This document shows positions 34,570-42,920 of a DNA stretch of 64,000 nt, one piece after another. Position 1 is the stretch's first letter; every line of letters starts with the position of its first letter. The notes beneath the pieces were generated by a model. It searched no databases, was not told the origin of the DNA, and saw only the letters and a program-made list of their open reading frames with translations. The position numbers were made by a program, and so were the translations under genes. Location of the stretch: assembly GCF_001442805.1 (NCBI RefSeq), contig NZ_CP011131.1:1798001-1862000 (forward strand), written 5' to 3'. Source of the DNA: Lysobacter gummosus. GTDB lineage: Bacteria; Pseudomonadota; Gammaproteobacteria; Xanthomonadales; Xanthomonadaceae.

Positions 34570-36441
34570 TCATGCGGTGGCGTAGATGGGTTGCGCGGCG
34601 ATGGCCTGGGTGAGGTCGAATGCCGACCAGGGCAGGCGCTTCCACGCGCAGTCGTATTCGTCCTGGAAATCCTGCAAGGCGACCTGGGTCGCCTTGGCGC
34701 GATGGGCTTCGCGGCCGTTCCAGTGCAGCCAGGTGGCGTGACCGCGGGCGGCGGCGGAACCGAAGTCGGACCAATCGCGGAAGCAGTCGCGCACGCGTTG
34801 CGCGTTGAGCAGCAACAGCGCCCAGCCGCGTGTTTCGTCCAGCAGATTCCAGGCCACCAGCAGGCGCAGCAGATGACTTTGCCGCATGGCGTGCCAGGCG
34901 AGCAGGTCGCGCGCGGCATCGGGTTGCGGGGCTTGCTTGGAAGGCGCTTCGTGCGTTTCCTGCTGCGGCGTCACCAGCATCGGATGGGCGAGGTAGGGCA
35001 CGCGAAAGAACGTTTCGCAGAATGCCCGGATGGCGGCGTCCGCCCTGCCATCATGGATGTCGAGTTCGGATTCGATCTGCGCGCGCAAGCGGTCGCCGGT
35101 CCCCGGCGGCGCGGCCAGGCGCCCGCGCCGGCTGTCGCCGTCCACGCCGAGGCGATAGAACAGCAGCTCGGGAACGGCCAGCGCCCACTGGCGATGCGGT
35201 GCCGACTGATTCACCGCCGAAGCGCCGCCTCCCATCAAAAGCCGTCGCAACCATCCACCTTGAGGTGCGCTGGTTTCCTGCGCGAGCGGTGGAGCGAGCC
35301 ACTGCGGAAAGACCTCCATCAATGTCGCCGACAACCGCTCGCGATCCGGCATCGAAGCCTCATCCGCGTTCATGGCATGCAAGGCCGCCACCACCGGCCC
35401 GTGCGGCGCCGCGACTTCGCCGACAACCGCGGCGCCGCCAGCCAGCGCCAGCCACTGCGCGAACGGGTCCGGCTGCGGGTGCTGGCCCAGCAGATGCGGG
35501 AACGCGCCGAGCAAGGCATGCCGCCGCGCCGCATCGCGCAGATCGGCGAACGCGACGTAGGCGACTTCAAAGCCCTCGTTCTGCGCGACGATGCCCAGGC
35601 GCGACAGGTCGAGGCTGCCGATGTCGCGCGGACGCACGCTGTTGAGCAGGCACAGCACGTCGCCTGCGTACTTGGCGTCGGGAATCGTGTTCTGCTTGCC
35701 CTTGACCTGGTCCAGGCTCCATTCGCCCAGGTCCTCGATCAAACTGACCGTCACATGCGGGCCATTGTTGGGATCGCGCAGACTGAACAACCGAATCCGG
35801 CCTTGCTCGCAGCCGAGCGCATAGTGCTCGCCATACCCGCCTTCGAGCCGGTCGCGCTGGGCGAACTGGCCCAGACAGTGCTGCATGTGGAACGATTCGT
35901 AGGCCAATTCCCCGCGCAGCGTGCGTCCGCTGGCGCGCAGTTCGACGAAGCGGCCGTGCGGCGTGGCGACCACTTCGGTCAAGGCGTGCGCTTGGCTGGG
36001 CCACCATCCACGCCGGCTGCGGCGCTGCATGCGTTCGTGGTCTTTGCTCCAGGCGGCCTCCGCGTCGGCGAAGGTGATGCGATGGAATTTCCCCGCCAGG
36101 CGCGAGCCCAGGCGGGCGTGAAAGAACTCGACCATGCGTGCTTCACGCTCGCGCAGCAGATGGTGCTCGGGGTCGATGTAGATCATCGGCGCGCCCGCGG
36201 CGGCCAGTTTGCTCAGGAACCACGCCGGCGGCGACGGCTCGCCGACGCAGGTGCGCCAGCCCTCGACGCTGCGCACCGGCAGGACGTGCTCGAAGCTGTT
36301 GATCGTCCAGCGGAAGAAGTGCGTCTGCAGCCAGCGCGCGATGTCGGCGTGGTCCTGGCGGCCGCGGCTGCGCCGGGCGATGGCGGCGCGGACCTTGTCG
36401 GCATTGATGACGTCGCGCGCGGCCGCGGGCGTGGCGTTCAT
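34570..36441 (-). CDS. PcfJ-like domain protein
   Basis: 623 aa. I assign a PcfJ-like domain at about residues 181-268: ESFHMQHCLGQF (H-C-x-G), YALGCEQGRIRLFSLRD, PHVTVSLI, and DQVKGKQNTIPDAKYAGDV (the Q-x-x-G-K-x-N close). PcfJ domains are known from conjugative plasmids and phage-related genes without an established biochemical role. The N-terminal 180 residues and the C-terminal 350 are helical and unrecognised. It is followed, with a 33-bp gap or a 4-base overlap depending on the start, by the DUF4034-like gene. The pair lies between creBC and creD on the opposite strand, which looks like an insertion. Confidence 0.65.
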   Translation of the reverse strand: MNATPAAARDVINADKVRAAIARRSRGRQDHADIARWLQTHFFRWTINSFEHVLPVRSVEGWRTCVGEPSPPAWFLSKLAAAGAPMIYIDPEHHLLREREARMVEFFHARLGSRLAGKFHRITFADAEAAWSKDHERMQRRSRRGWWPSQAHALTEVVATPHGRFVELRASGRTLRGELAYESFHMQHCLGQFAQRDRLEGGYGEHYALGCEQGRIRLFSLRDPNNGPHVTVSLIEDLGEWSLDQVKGKQNTIPDAKYAGDVLCLLNSVRPRDIGSLDLSRLGIVAQNEGFEVAYVAFADLRDAARRHALLGAFPHLLGQHPQPDPFAQWLALAGGAAVVGEVAAPHGPVVAALHAMNADEASMPDRERLSATLMEVFPQWLAPPLAQETSAPQGGWLRRLLMGGGASAVNQSAPHRQWALAVPELLFYRLGVDGDSRRGRLAAPPGTGDRLRAQIESELDIHDGRADAAIRAFCETFFRVPYLAHPMLVTPQQETHEAPSKQAPQPDAARDLLAWHAMRQSHLLRLLVAWNLLDETRGWALLLLNAQRVRDCFRDWSDFGSAAARGHATWLHWNGREAHRAKATQVALQDFQDEYDCAWKRLPWSAFDLTQAIAAQPIYATA

Positions 36442-36584
36442 GGGCAGTCCGTTCTATAGCGACAAGTGGGGCGAGTGGGGGATTTTCTGGATTCGTTCGT
36501 CGCCGGTCGCGATGCCGCGAGCCAGCTTCGACAACGCAACGAGAATACCGTTCAACGCGGCGCGCGTCAGTCCTCGCGCGCCGC

Positions 36585-36600
36585 TTCACCCTTGCTTCAC
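36585..36600 (+). promoter_or_regulatory. cre tag (CreB-binding site) of creD
   Basis: TTCAC at 36585-36589 and TTCAC at 36596-36600, separated by exactly six bases (ccttgc). This is the perfect TTCAC-N6-TTCAC tag through which phospho-CreB activates creD and other cre-regulon genes. It lies 80 bp before the creD ATG. Confidence 0.85.
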
Positions 36601-36679
36601 CGATGCCGCACGCATGAGCCATCATCGCTCCGCACAGCGCCTTCAACCTGCCGTCCACATCGCGGACAGGAGCAAGGAC

Positions 36680-38122
36680 ATGCGTGTTTGGCTGAAAATG
36701 TTGATGGTGCTGGGGATGACCCTGGCGATATTGATCCCGTTGTTGATGATCGGCGGGATCATCAGCGACCGGCAGATGTACCGCGCACAGGCGGTCTCCA
36801 CCGTCGCGCGCAGTTACGCCGGCGCGCAGGCCTTCTCCGGCCCGGCGCTGGTGGTGCCCTACGAGGACACCTGGATCTCGGAGGAAAAGGACGACAAGGG
36901 CAACATCAAGCGCGTCGCCCATCGCGAGCCGGGGCGCTGGACTTACTTCCCGAACAAACTCGCGGTGGAGGGCGATATCGCGCCCAAGGTGCGGCCGCTG
37001 GGGCTGTACAAGGTGCTGGTGTACGAATGGACCGGCAAGGCCAAGGCGGATTTCACCGCGAGCATCCCGGCCAATCCGGTCGCCGAACCCGGCATGACCG
37101 TGTCGGGCATCACCCGCAGCATCGGCAAGCCATGGCTGAGTTACGGCTTCGCCGACGTGCGCGGCCTGCGCGATCCCAAGCTGCGCCTGGACGGCATGGA
37201 CGTGGCGATCGAAGACGGCCTGGGCGCGCGCGACGGCGGCGGCATCCATGCGCGCCTGGCCGCGCCGGCGCCGGGCACGACCTTGCGCTTGCAGACCGAT
37301 CTGGACTTCGTCCTGGGCGGCACCGAATCGCTGGCGCTGGTGCCGCTGGGCAAGGACAGCCGCTTCTCGCTGCGTTCGAGCTGGCCGCATCCGAACTACG
37401 GCGGCAGCTTTCCGCCCAGCTCCGACAGCATCGGCGACAAGGGCTTTCGCGCCGACTGGCGCGTGTCCTCGGTCGCGACCAACGCCCAGCGCCAGTACCT
37501 GACCGGCGCGATCCTGCCGTCGGTGGCGGTGGTCGGCAACGACGCGGCGGACAGCACGGTGGGCGGCGAAATCAACGCGGTGCAGATCACCTTGAAGGAC
37601 CCGGTCAACGTCTACTCGCAGGCCGACCGCGCGACCAAGTACGGCCTGCTGTTCGTGCTGCTGACCTTCGTCGGCTTCTTCATGTTCGAGCTGATCAAGC
37701 AACTGCGCATCCACCCGATCCAGTACGGACTGGTCGGCCTGGCGCTGGCGATCTTCTTCCTGCTGCTGGTGAGCCTGAGCGAGCACATCGACTTCGGCCT
37801 GTCGTATCTGATCGCGAGCGTGGCCTGCATCGGCCTGCTGGTGTTCTACCTGAGCGCGGTGCTCGGCGGCGTGGTGCGCGCGCTGGGCTTCGGCGCGATG
37901 CTGGTGACCTTGTACGGATCGCTGTACGGCCTGCTGATCTCGGAAGACAACGCGCTGGTGCTCGGCGCCGGCCTGCTGTTCCTGATCCTGGCGACGATCA
38001 TGGTGGTGACCCGCAAGGTCGATTGGTACCAGCTCGGCGGCGCCGCGCCCAAGCGCGAGCCGGCCAACCCGCGCGCGATGCCGGCACGTCCGCTCGATCC
38101 GAGCGACGAAGCGGCGGTCTGA
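36680..38122 (+). CDS. creD: Inner-membrane protein CreD
   Basis: 480 aa from the ATG at 36680 (aggagcaagga upstream); the frame is open far upstream, but only from here does CreD similarity begin. TM1 LKMLMVLGMTLAILIPLLMIG, a large periplasmic domain (GPALVVPYEDTW, WTYFPNKLAVEGDI, GLYKVLVYEWTG, LSLRSSWPHPNYGGSFPP-like segment), then five or so C-terminal helices starting YGLLFVLLTFVGFFMFELIKQLRIHPIQY, which is the conserved CreD signature. Strongest CreBC target in enterobacteria; a role in envelope integrity and beta-lactam response is reported. Ends at a hairpin. Confidence 0.95.
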   Translation: MRVWLKMLMVLGMTLAILIPLLMIGGIISDRQMYRAQAVSTVARSYAGAQAFSGPALVVPYEDTWISEEKDDKGNIKRVAHREPGRWTYFPNKLAVEGDIAPKVRPLGLYKVLVYEWTGKAKADFTASIPANPVAEPGMTVSGITRSIGKPWLSYGFADVRGLRDPKLRLDGMDVAIEDGLGARDGGGIHARLAAPAPGTTLRLQTDLDFVLGGTESLALVPLGKDSRFSLRSSWPHPNYGGSFPPSSDSIGDKGFRADWRVSSVATNAQRQYLTGAILPSVAVVGNDAADSTVGGEINAVQITLKDPVNVYSQADRATKYGLLFVLLTFVGFFMFELIKQLRIHPIQYGLVGLALAIFFLLLVSLSEHIDFGLSYLIASVACIGLLVFYLSAVLGGVVRALGFGAMLVTLYGSLYGLLISEDNALVLGAGLLFLILATIMVVTRKVDWYQLGGAAPKREPANPRAMPARPLDPSDEAAV

Positions 38123-38131
38123 ACCGGCGCG

Positions 38132-38164
38132 GCGACGACGGCGGGCGCTCGCCCGCCGCCGTCG
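38132..38164 (+). terminator. Terminator-like hairpin after creD
   Basis: A GC-rich stem of about 14 bp (cgacgacggcgggcg / cgcccgccgccgtcg, one mismatch) with a short loop, followed by tttcc. The T-tract is short. Confidence 0.5.
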
Positions 38165-38320
38165 TTTCCGAAGCCACGGCCGGCGCCTGGGGCCGGCCCG
38201 GATGGCGCGCCGCGAAGCGGCGAGGGAAGATGCCCGCGCCGCGACGGATCGACGGTTCCCGCATATGCGACAGCCGCCGCGCGGCACGGCGGCGGCCCGC
38301 GTCTTGTCTAAGATGGACCC

Positions 38321-38929
38321 ATGAAGAAGCCCATGCCCGTGATCCGCAGTCTCGCCGGCGCCGAGATCACGCCCTACCTGGACGCGATCGCGGCCCTGCG
38401 CATCGCCGTGTTCCGCGACTGGCCGTACTTGTACGACGGCGACGCCGCCTACGAGGCCAAGTACCTGCGGACCTATCGCGATTCGTGGCGCAGCGTGGCG
38501 GTGCTGGCTTTCGACGGAACCCGGGTGGTCGGCGCCTCCACCGGCCTGCCGCTGGTGGATGAGGTCCCCGAGTTCCGCGCCGCGTTCGAGGGCCATCTGG
38601 TCGATGTCGACCACGTGTTCTACTGCGGCGAATCGGTGCTGCTGCCCGAATACCGCGGTCTCGGCGTCGGCCACCGTTTCTTCGACGCGCGCGAGGCGCA
38701 TGCGCGCGCGCTGGGTGGATTGCGATGGACTACCTTCTGCGCGGTCGAGCGCGAACCCGAAGATCCGCGTCGCCCGGCGTTCCATCGCGGCAACGAAAGC
38801 TTCTGGAAAAAACGCGGTTACACCTATCGGCCCGAGCTGAAAGCGCAACTGCCGTGGAACGAAGTCGGCCGCGGCGAACGCGACCACACCCTGGGATTCT
38901 GGCTGCGGCCGCTGGAGCGTGCGCGATGA
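38321..38929 (+). CDS. GNAT family N-acetyltransferase
   Basis: 202 aa. IRSLAGAEITPYLDAIAALRIAVFRDWPYLY at the N-terminus, VAVLAFDGTRVVGASTGLPL, then a CoA loop GESVLLPEYRGLGVGHRFFDARE (R-G-L-G-V-G) and NESFWKKRGYTYRPELKAQLPWNEV. This is the acetyltransferase that commonly travels with an adjacent nitrilase-type hydrolase in proteobacteria; here the stop overlaps that gene's ATG by 4 bases. Together they probably modify and cleave one amide or amine substrate. Substrate unknown. Confidence 0.88.
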   Translation: MKKPMPVIRSLAGAEITPYLDAIAALRIAVFRDWPYLYDGDAAYEAKYLRTYRDSWRSVAVLAFDGTRVVGASTGLPLVDEVPEFRAAFEGHLVDVDHVFYCGESVLLPEYRGLGVGHRFFDAREAHARALGGLRWTTFCAVEREPEDPRRPAFHRGNESFWKKRGYTYRPELKAQLPWNEVGRGERDHTLGFWLRPLERAR

Positions 38930-39813
38930 AAGTGGCGGTGGCCAAGTACACGATCGGCGCGCCGCGCAGCTTCGCCGAGTTCGCCGACAAGCAGACGCAA
39001 TGGCTGAGCCAGGCGCGCGCCGGCGGCGCGGAGCTGGCGGTGTTGCCGGAGTATCTGTCGCTGGAACTGGGCGCGACCTTCGGCGCGGGGACGCAGGGCG
39101 ATTTGCACGCGTCGCTGGTGGCGATACAGGCCTATCACGGCGCGTGGCTGGACCTGTTCGGACTGTTGGCGCGCGAGTTGCGGATGCATGTGGTCGCGGG
39201 CAGTTTTCTGTTCGATCCCGGGCACGGGCGTTATCGCAACCGCAGTTATGCGTTCGCGCCGGACGGCGGCCGGTTGTGGCAGGACAAGTTGCAACTGACC
39301 GGTTTCGAGAAGCAGGCCGGAGTGATCGAGGCCGGCGACACGCTCAAGACCTTCGCCCTGGGCGAGCAGCGGGCGGGCATCGCCATCTGCTACGACATCG
39401 AGTTTCCGCTGCCGGTGCGCGCGCAATGCGAAGCCGGCGCGCGCCTGCTGCTGGCGCCCAGTTGCACCGACACCGCGGCCGGCGCGACGCGGGTGCGGGT
39501 GGGGTGTCTGGCGCGGGCGTTGGAGAACCGTTGTTTCATCGCGCAATCGGTGACGGCGGGCGAGGCCTTGTGGAGTCCGGCCCTGGACACCAACACCGGC
39601 GAGGCGGCGATCTATGCGCCGATGGACGTGGGCTTGCCGGCCGATGGCGTGCTGGCGCAGACGCGCGGCGGGCAGCGGTGGGCATTCGCGGATCTGGATT
39701 TTGCGGCGTTGCAGGCCAGTCGGGCGCGGGCGCAGGTGGCTAACGATCGCGATTGGATGGGGCAGCTGCGGCCGGGGATGTTGAGGGCGCGGGTGGAGGG
39801 GTTTGAGGGGTGA
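38926..39813 (+). CDS. Carbon-nitrogen hydrolase (nitrilase superfamily)
   Basis: 295 aa. The Glu-Lys-Cys triad is intact: Glu42 (AVLPEYLSLE), Lys121 (LWQDKLQLTGFE) and Cys155 (GIAICYDIEFPLPVRAQ), with a second Glu after the Cys. Amidase/omega-amidase-like fold, cytosolic, no signal. Translationally coupled to the preceding GNAT gene. It lacks the features of a true nitrilase; hydrolysis of a small linear amide is the safest statement. Confidence 0.9.
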   Translation: MKVAVAKYTIGAPRSFAEFADKQTQWLSQARAGGAELAVLPEYLSLELGATFGAGTQGDLHASLVAIQAYHGAWLDLFGLLARELRMHVVAGSFLFDPGHGRYRNRSYAFAPDGGRLWQDKLQLTGFEKQAGVIEAGDTLKTFALGEQRAGIAICYDIEFPLPVRAQCEAGARLLLAPSCTDTAAGATRVRVGCLARALENRCFIAQSVTAGEALWSPALDTNTGEAAIYAPMDVGLPADGVLAQTRGGQRWAFADLDFAALQASRARAQVANDRDWMGQLRPGMLRARVEGFEG

Positions 39814-40944
39814 GGTGAGTGGTGTCGGCGCGCTTGCCGGGCTGACTCTGACCTTGCTTTAGCTCCTGCTGCCGCTGTTGATTTTGCAGTTGCAGTTGCA
39901 GTTGCAGTAGCTGATGTTGTTGCAGTTGCAGTTGCAGTTGCAGTTGCAGTTGTTGGTGTTGGTGTTATTGCAGTTGCTTGTGCTTCCGCCTGTGTTTTTT
40001 TGCTGTTGCGGGGCGTCGCTTGTAACTCGCGAGACCGAAGGACACCCGAAGGGCGGCGCACATGGACGTGCGCCGGGTCCCACCTTGGGCAGGATGCCCA
40101 ATGTGGGACCTGCCTGCGTCGGCATCGCACTCGTGGCTTTTGATTCGAAACAGCTAAAGCCCTTTCTTTGGTTACTTTTGACCGAAGGAAATCCCGTGGG
40201 ACTTTGTGGCTTTGGACAAAGAAAGTGACCCGCCGCTCTATGGCGGAAGCGTTAAGCGTTTGATCTTTCTCTTTCTCTTGCTTGAGGCTTCTGTCTTTTT
40301 TCTCGTCATTCCCGCGAAAGCGGGAATCCAGTGCCTTTCGTGCGAGAACGCTTGAAGTCGCTGGATTCCCGCTTTCGCGGGAATGACGGTCTGGAAGGAT
40401 GGCGCTGAAGTCTCTGGATTCCCGCGTTCGCGGGAATGACGAGCAAAAAGGCAGAAGCCTCAAGCAAGATCAAACGCCTAACGCTTCCGCCATAAAGCGG
40501 CGGGTCACTTTCTTTGTCCAAAGCGACAAAGTCCCACGGGATTTCCTTCGGTCAAAAGTAACCAAAGAAAACGCTTTAGGCTGTTTCGAGTCAAAAGCCA
40601 CGAGTGCGTAGCTGTCGCGGGCAGGTGCCACATTGGGCATCCTGCCCAAGGTGGCACCCGGCGCACGTCCATGTGCGCCGCCCTCCGGGTGTCCCTGGTC
40701 TCGCGAGTTACTAGCCGCGCCCAGCAACGACAAAAGCGAAGGCGAAGCAAAGAAATCTTGGCAACGGCAACGGCAACGGCAACGGCAGCGGCAGCGGCAG
40801 AGCAAGAGCAGCGGCGCCAGCAAAGCTGGCAAACGCACACGCAAAAGCAAAAAGCAGCGGCAAGGTCGCCGCTGCTTTTGCAAGTTCAAGTGTTGCTTAT
40901 CGCCGAAGCCAATCGAAACGCGGCGACTACCCAACCAACAACTC
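39814..40944. repeat. Gene-free 1.1-kb composite inverted repeat with simple-sequence flanks
   Basis: Two arms of about 275-285 bp are inverted copies of each other: left about 40023-40307, right about 40438-40710. Shared words include taactcgcgagac / gtctcgcgagtta, gcacatggacgtgcgccggg, ggttacttttgaccgaagg and gactttgtggctttgg. Between them lie REP-like half units (gtcattcccgcgaaagcggg and complements) of the kind found inside rlmKL. Outside the left arm is a ttgcag hexanucleotide tract (about 39888-39985); outside the right arm is a caacgg/cagcgg tract (about 40757-40802). Open frames here are by-products of the repeats. Confidence 0.88.
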
Positions 40945-41496
40945 TCAGCCGAACAACGACACGCCCGGCACCAGCCACAACGAAAACCCGGCCAACGTAG
41001 AACCGATCACCGTAGCCGCCACGACATCGCTGGGGTAATGCAACCCAAGCACCACCCGCGACGCCGCCACGCTGGCCGTGAACGGAATCAGCAGCCAAGC
41101 CAGCACCGGGTAATGCGCCATCGCCACCAGACTGAAAGCGACCGCGTGCAAGGTGTGCCCCGAGGGAAAACTGAACTCGTCCAGCGGCGCGACCCAGGCG
41201 TGGATGCGTTGATCGGACGCGAACGGACGCGGGCGCCGCGTCCAGCGCTTGAGCAGCTTGTACAGCGCCAACGCGATCACCCCGGTCGCCGCCAAGTGTG
41301 CGGACGCGCGCAAGCCGTCGTAACCGTCCACCAGGATCAACGCCGCCATCAGCGCATACCAGAACACGCCGTCGCCCAGGCGGCTGACCGCGGCGAAGTA
41401 AGCGCGCGAGCTGCTGCGTTCGCCGAGACGATTGGCGCGCAGGCACCAACCCGATTCGCCGGCGATCAGACGTTTGCGCAAAGGCAACCGGTTCAT
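40945..41496 (-). CDS. PAP2-family phosphatase
   Basis: 183 aa, integral inner-membrane phosphatase. All three PAP2 motifs are present: KLLKRWTRRPRPFA (K-x6-RP), FPSGHTLHAVAFS (PSGH) and SRVVLGLHYPSDVVAA (SR-x5-H-x3-D). About five hydrophobic helices. The ATG 41494-41496 overlaps the glycosyltransferase stop (ATGA), so the two are coupled. Likely dephosphorylates a lipid such as phosphatidate, undecaprenyl diphosphate or a product of the partner transferase. Confidence 0.92.
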   Translation of the reverse strand: MNRLPLRKRLIAGESGWCLRANRLGERSSSRAYFAAVSRLGDGVFWYALMAALILVDGYDGLRASAHLAATGVIALALYKLLKRWTRRPRPFASDQRIHAWVAPLDEFSFPSGHTLHAVAFSLVAMAHYPVLAWLLIPFTASVAASRVVLGLHYPSDVVAATVIGSTLAGFSLWLVPGVSLFG

Positions 41497-42683
41497 AAGA
41501 CCTCCTGCTTGGGTTTGGTTTCGTCGTTCAATCGTCGCAACGTGCCGCGGCCAGTCGCATTGCGCTCGGCCAGGCCGTGGAGCAGGGCATCGAAATCGGC
41601 CGCGACCTGTTGCGGGCGCAGGCCGCTGATCGCTTCGCGGCCCGCGCGGGACATTCCCGCGCGCAAGGCGTCCTGGCTGCCGATGCGCGCCGCCGCGCGG
41701 ATGAAGCCGGCGTCGTCGCCGTCGGCGATCGCCGCGCCGTGCAGGCCGTCGCGCAGGTGCTCGTGCGCGGCGCCGTAGTCGAAGGCCACCGTCGGCACGC
41801 CGCTGGCCATCGCTTCCAGGGTCACGTTGCCGAAGGTTTCGCTGTGGCTGGGAAACAGGAATATGTCGCCGCTGGCGAAATGCTCGGCCAGCACTTGCCC
41901 GCGCTTGAGTCCGCAGAAAATGAAATCGGGGTTGTCGCGCTGCAGTTTTTCCCGCGCCGGGCCGTCGCCCACCCAGACGAAGCGCGCCTGCGGGCGCTGC
42001 TGCTGCAAGGCGCGGAACGCGCGCACGGCCAGGTCGAGATTTTTCTCCGGCGCGATCCGGCCGACGTAGATCGCGGCGAAGCCGTCGTCGTCCAGGCCCC
42101 ATTCGCGGCGCAGCGCGGCGCTGCGGCGGCGCGGGTCGAACAGTTCGGTATCGACCGCGCGCGGCAGCCGCACCACGTCTTCGAAGCCGCGCGCGCGCAG
42201 GAACTCGGCCAGCTCGCGGGTCGGCACCAGGGTCGCGTCGGCGCCGTTGTGGAAGCGGCGCATCCACGCCAGCGCGGTGCCGACCAGGAACGGCGCGCCG
42301 TAGTCGCGCATGTATTCGTCGAAGCGGGTGTGGAAGCCGGTCGCGGCGGGAATGCCCAGGCGCCGTGCCGCCTTCAACGCCGAACCGCCCAGCGGGCCTT
42401 CGGTGGCGACGTAGATGGCGTCGGGGGTGTCGCGCTTCCAGGCCTGGATCAGGCGGCCGGCGCAGGGCAGGCCGAAGCGCAGGCCGGGGTAGCGCGGCAA
42501 CGGCAGGCCGCGCACCAGCAACTCGTGAGCCTCGCCGTCGCCGCCGCCATCGGCGTCCTGGCGCGGACGGACCAGATCGACCTGATGACCACGGGCGCGC
42601 AGACCCCGCTCCAGACCTTGCACGGTCAGGGCGACGCCGTTGATTTCCGGCGGATAGGTCTCGGTGACGATCGCGTAGCGCAT
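41493..42683 (-). CDS. GT4-family glycosyltransferase, glycolipid mannosyl/glucosyltransferase-like
   Basis: 396 aa, GT-B fold. RYAIVTETYPPEINGVALTV with the following R-G-H-Q-V-D-L-V-R-P strand is the start seen in MgtA/SqdX/PimB-like glycolipid transferases. The C-terminal half has AIYVGRIAPEKNLDLAVRAF, FVWVGDGPAREKLQ, FIFCGLKRGQVLAEHF and the donor-binding DIFLFPSHSETFGNVTLEAM (E-x7-E). Cytosolic, membrane associated. Coupled to a PAP2 phosphatase, which supports a role in making a membrane glycolipid (for example a glycosyl-diacylglycerol, as used in phosphate saving). Acceptor and donor not determined. Confidence 0.88.
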   Translation of the reverse strand: MRYAIVTETYPPEINGVALTVQGLERGLRARGHQVDLVRPRQDADGGGDGEAHELLVRGLPLPRYPGLRFGLPCAGRLIQAWKRDTPDAIYVATEGPLGGSALKAARRLGIPAATGFHTRFDEYMRDYGAPFLVGTALAWMRRFHNGADATLVPTRELAEFLRARGFEDVVRLPRAVDTELFDPRRRSAALRREWGLDDDGFAAIYVGRIAPEKNLDLAVRAFRALQQQRPQARFVWVGDGPAREKLQRDNPDFIFCGLKRGQVLAEHFASGDIFLFPSHSETFGNVTLEAMASGVPTVAFDYGAAHEHLRDGLHGAAIADGDDAGFIRAAARIGSQDALRAGMSRAGREAISGLRPQQVAADFDALLHGLAERNATGRGTLRRLNDETKPKQEVL

Positions 42684-42920
42684 TGCGCGGCTCCGGGTTT
42701 GAGCAATCCTGGGCGCGGGCCATGTCCCGGCGGTTGCGGCGGGATGACGCGTGGATGACCGCGGCCCCGGGTAACCGTTTTCATTCGATCCGGTCACGCA
42801 ATCGCGGCGAAAACGGCCTGATCTTTGCTGAGTCAATAGCGCGCCGGGCGGTGCATATTCCGGAGTGTTAACAAGCCGATCCCTACAATCGCCGGGTTTA
42901 TCCAATCCGAAGGTGCGCGC

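Noticed and set aside
34538..34774. An N-terminal extension of the DUF4034-like gene up to 34774
   Set aside because: It would overlap the PcfJ-like coding end by about 200 bp and is Arg/Pro-rich; the ATG at 34535-34537 has a ribosome site. Only the ATGA start at 34573 remains a realistic alternative.
32459..36459. Plus-strand frames of 699 and 646 codons opposite the DUF4034-like and PcfJ-like genes
   Set aside because: The minus-strand reading gives the recognisable PcfJ-like and repeat motifs and neat gene ends; the plus-strand reading gives only low-complexity Arg/Gln/Ala-rich protein.
40258..40500. Possible CRISPR array, because several similar short palindromic units follow each other
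   Set aside because: The units are inverted relative to each other, the spacing is irregular and the same unit occurs alone elsewhere; it is a REP-type repeat cluster, and no cas gene is in the window.
40470..41000. Several overlapping frames in the repeat interval rich in Arg, Ala and Gln
   Set aside because: They arise from inverted repeats and hexanucleotide tracts, with no ribosome site and no domain.
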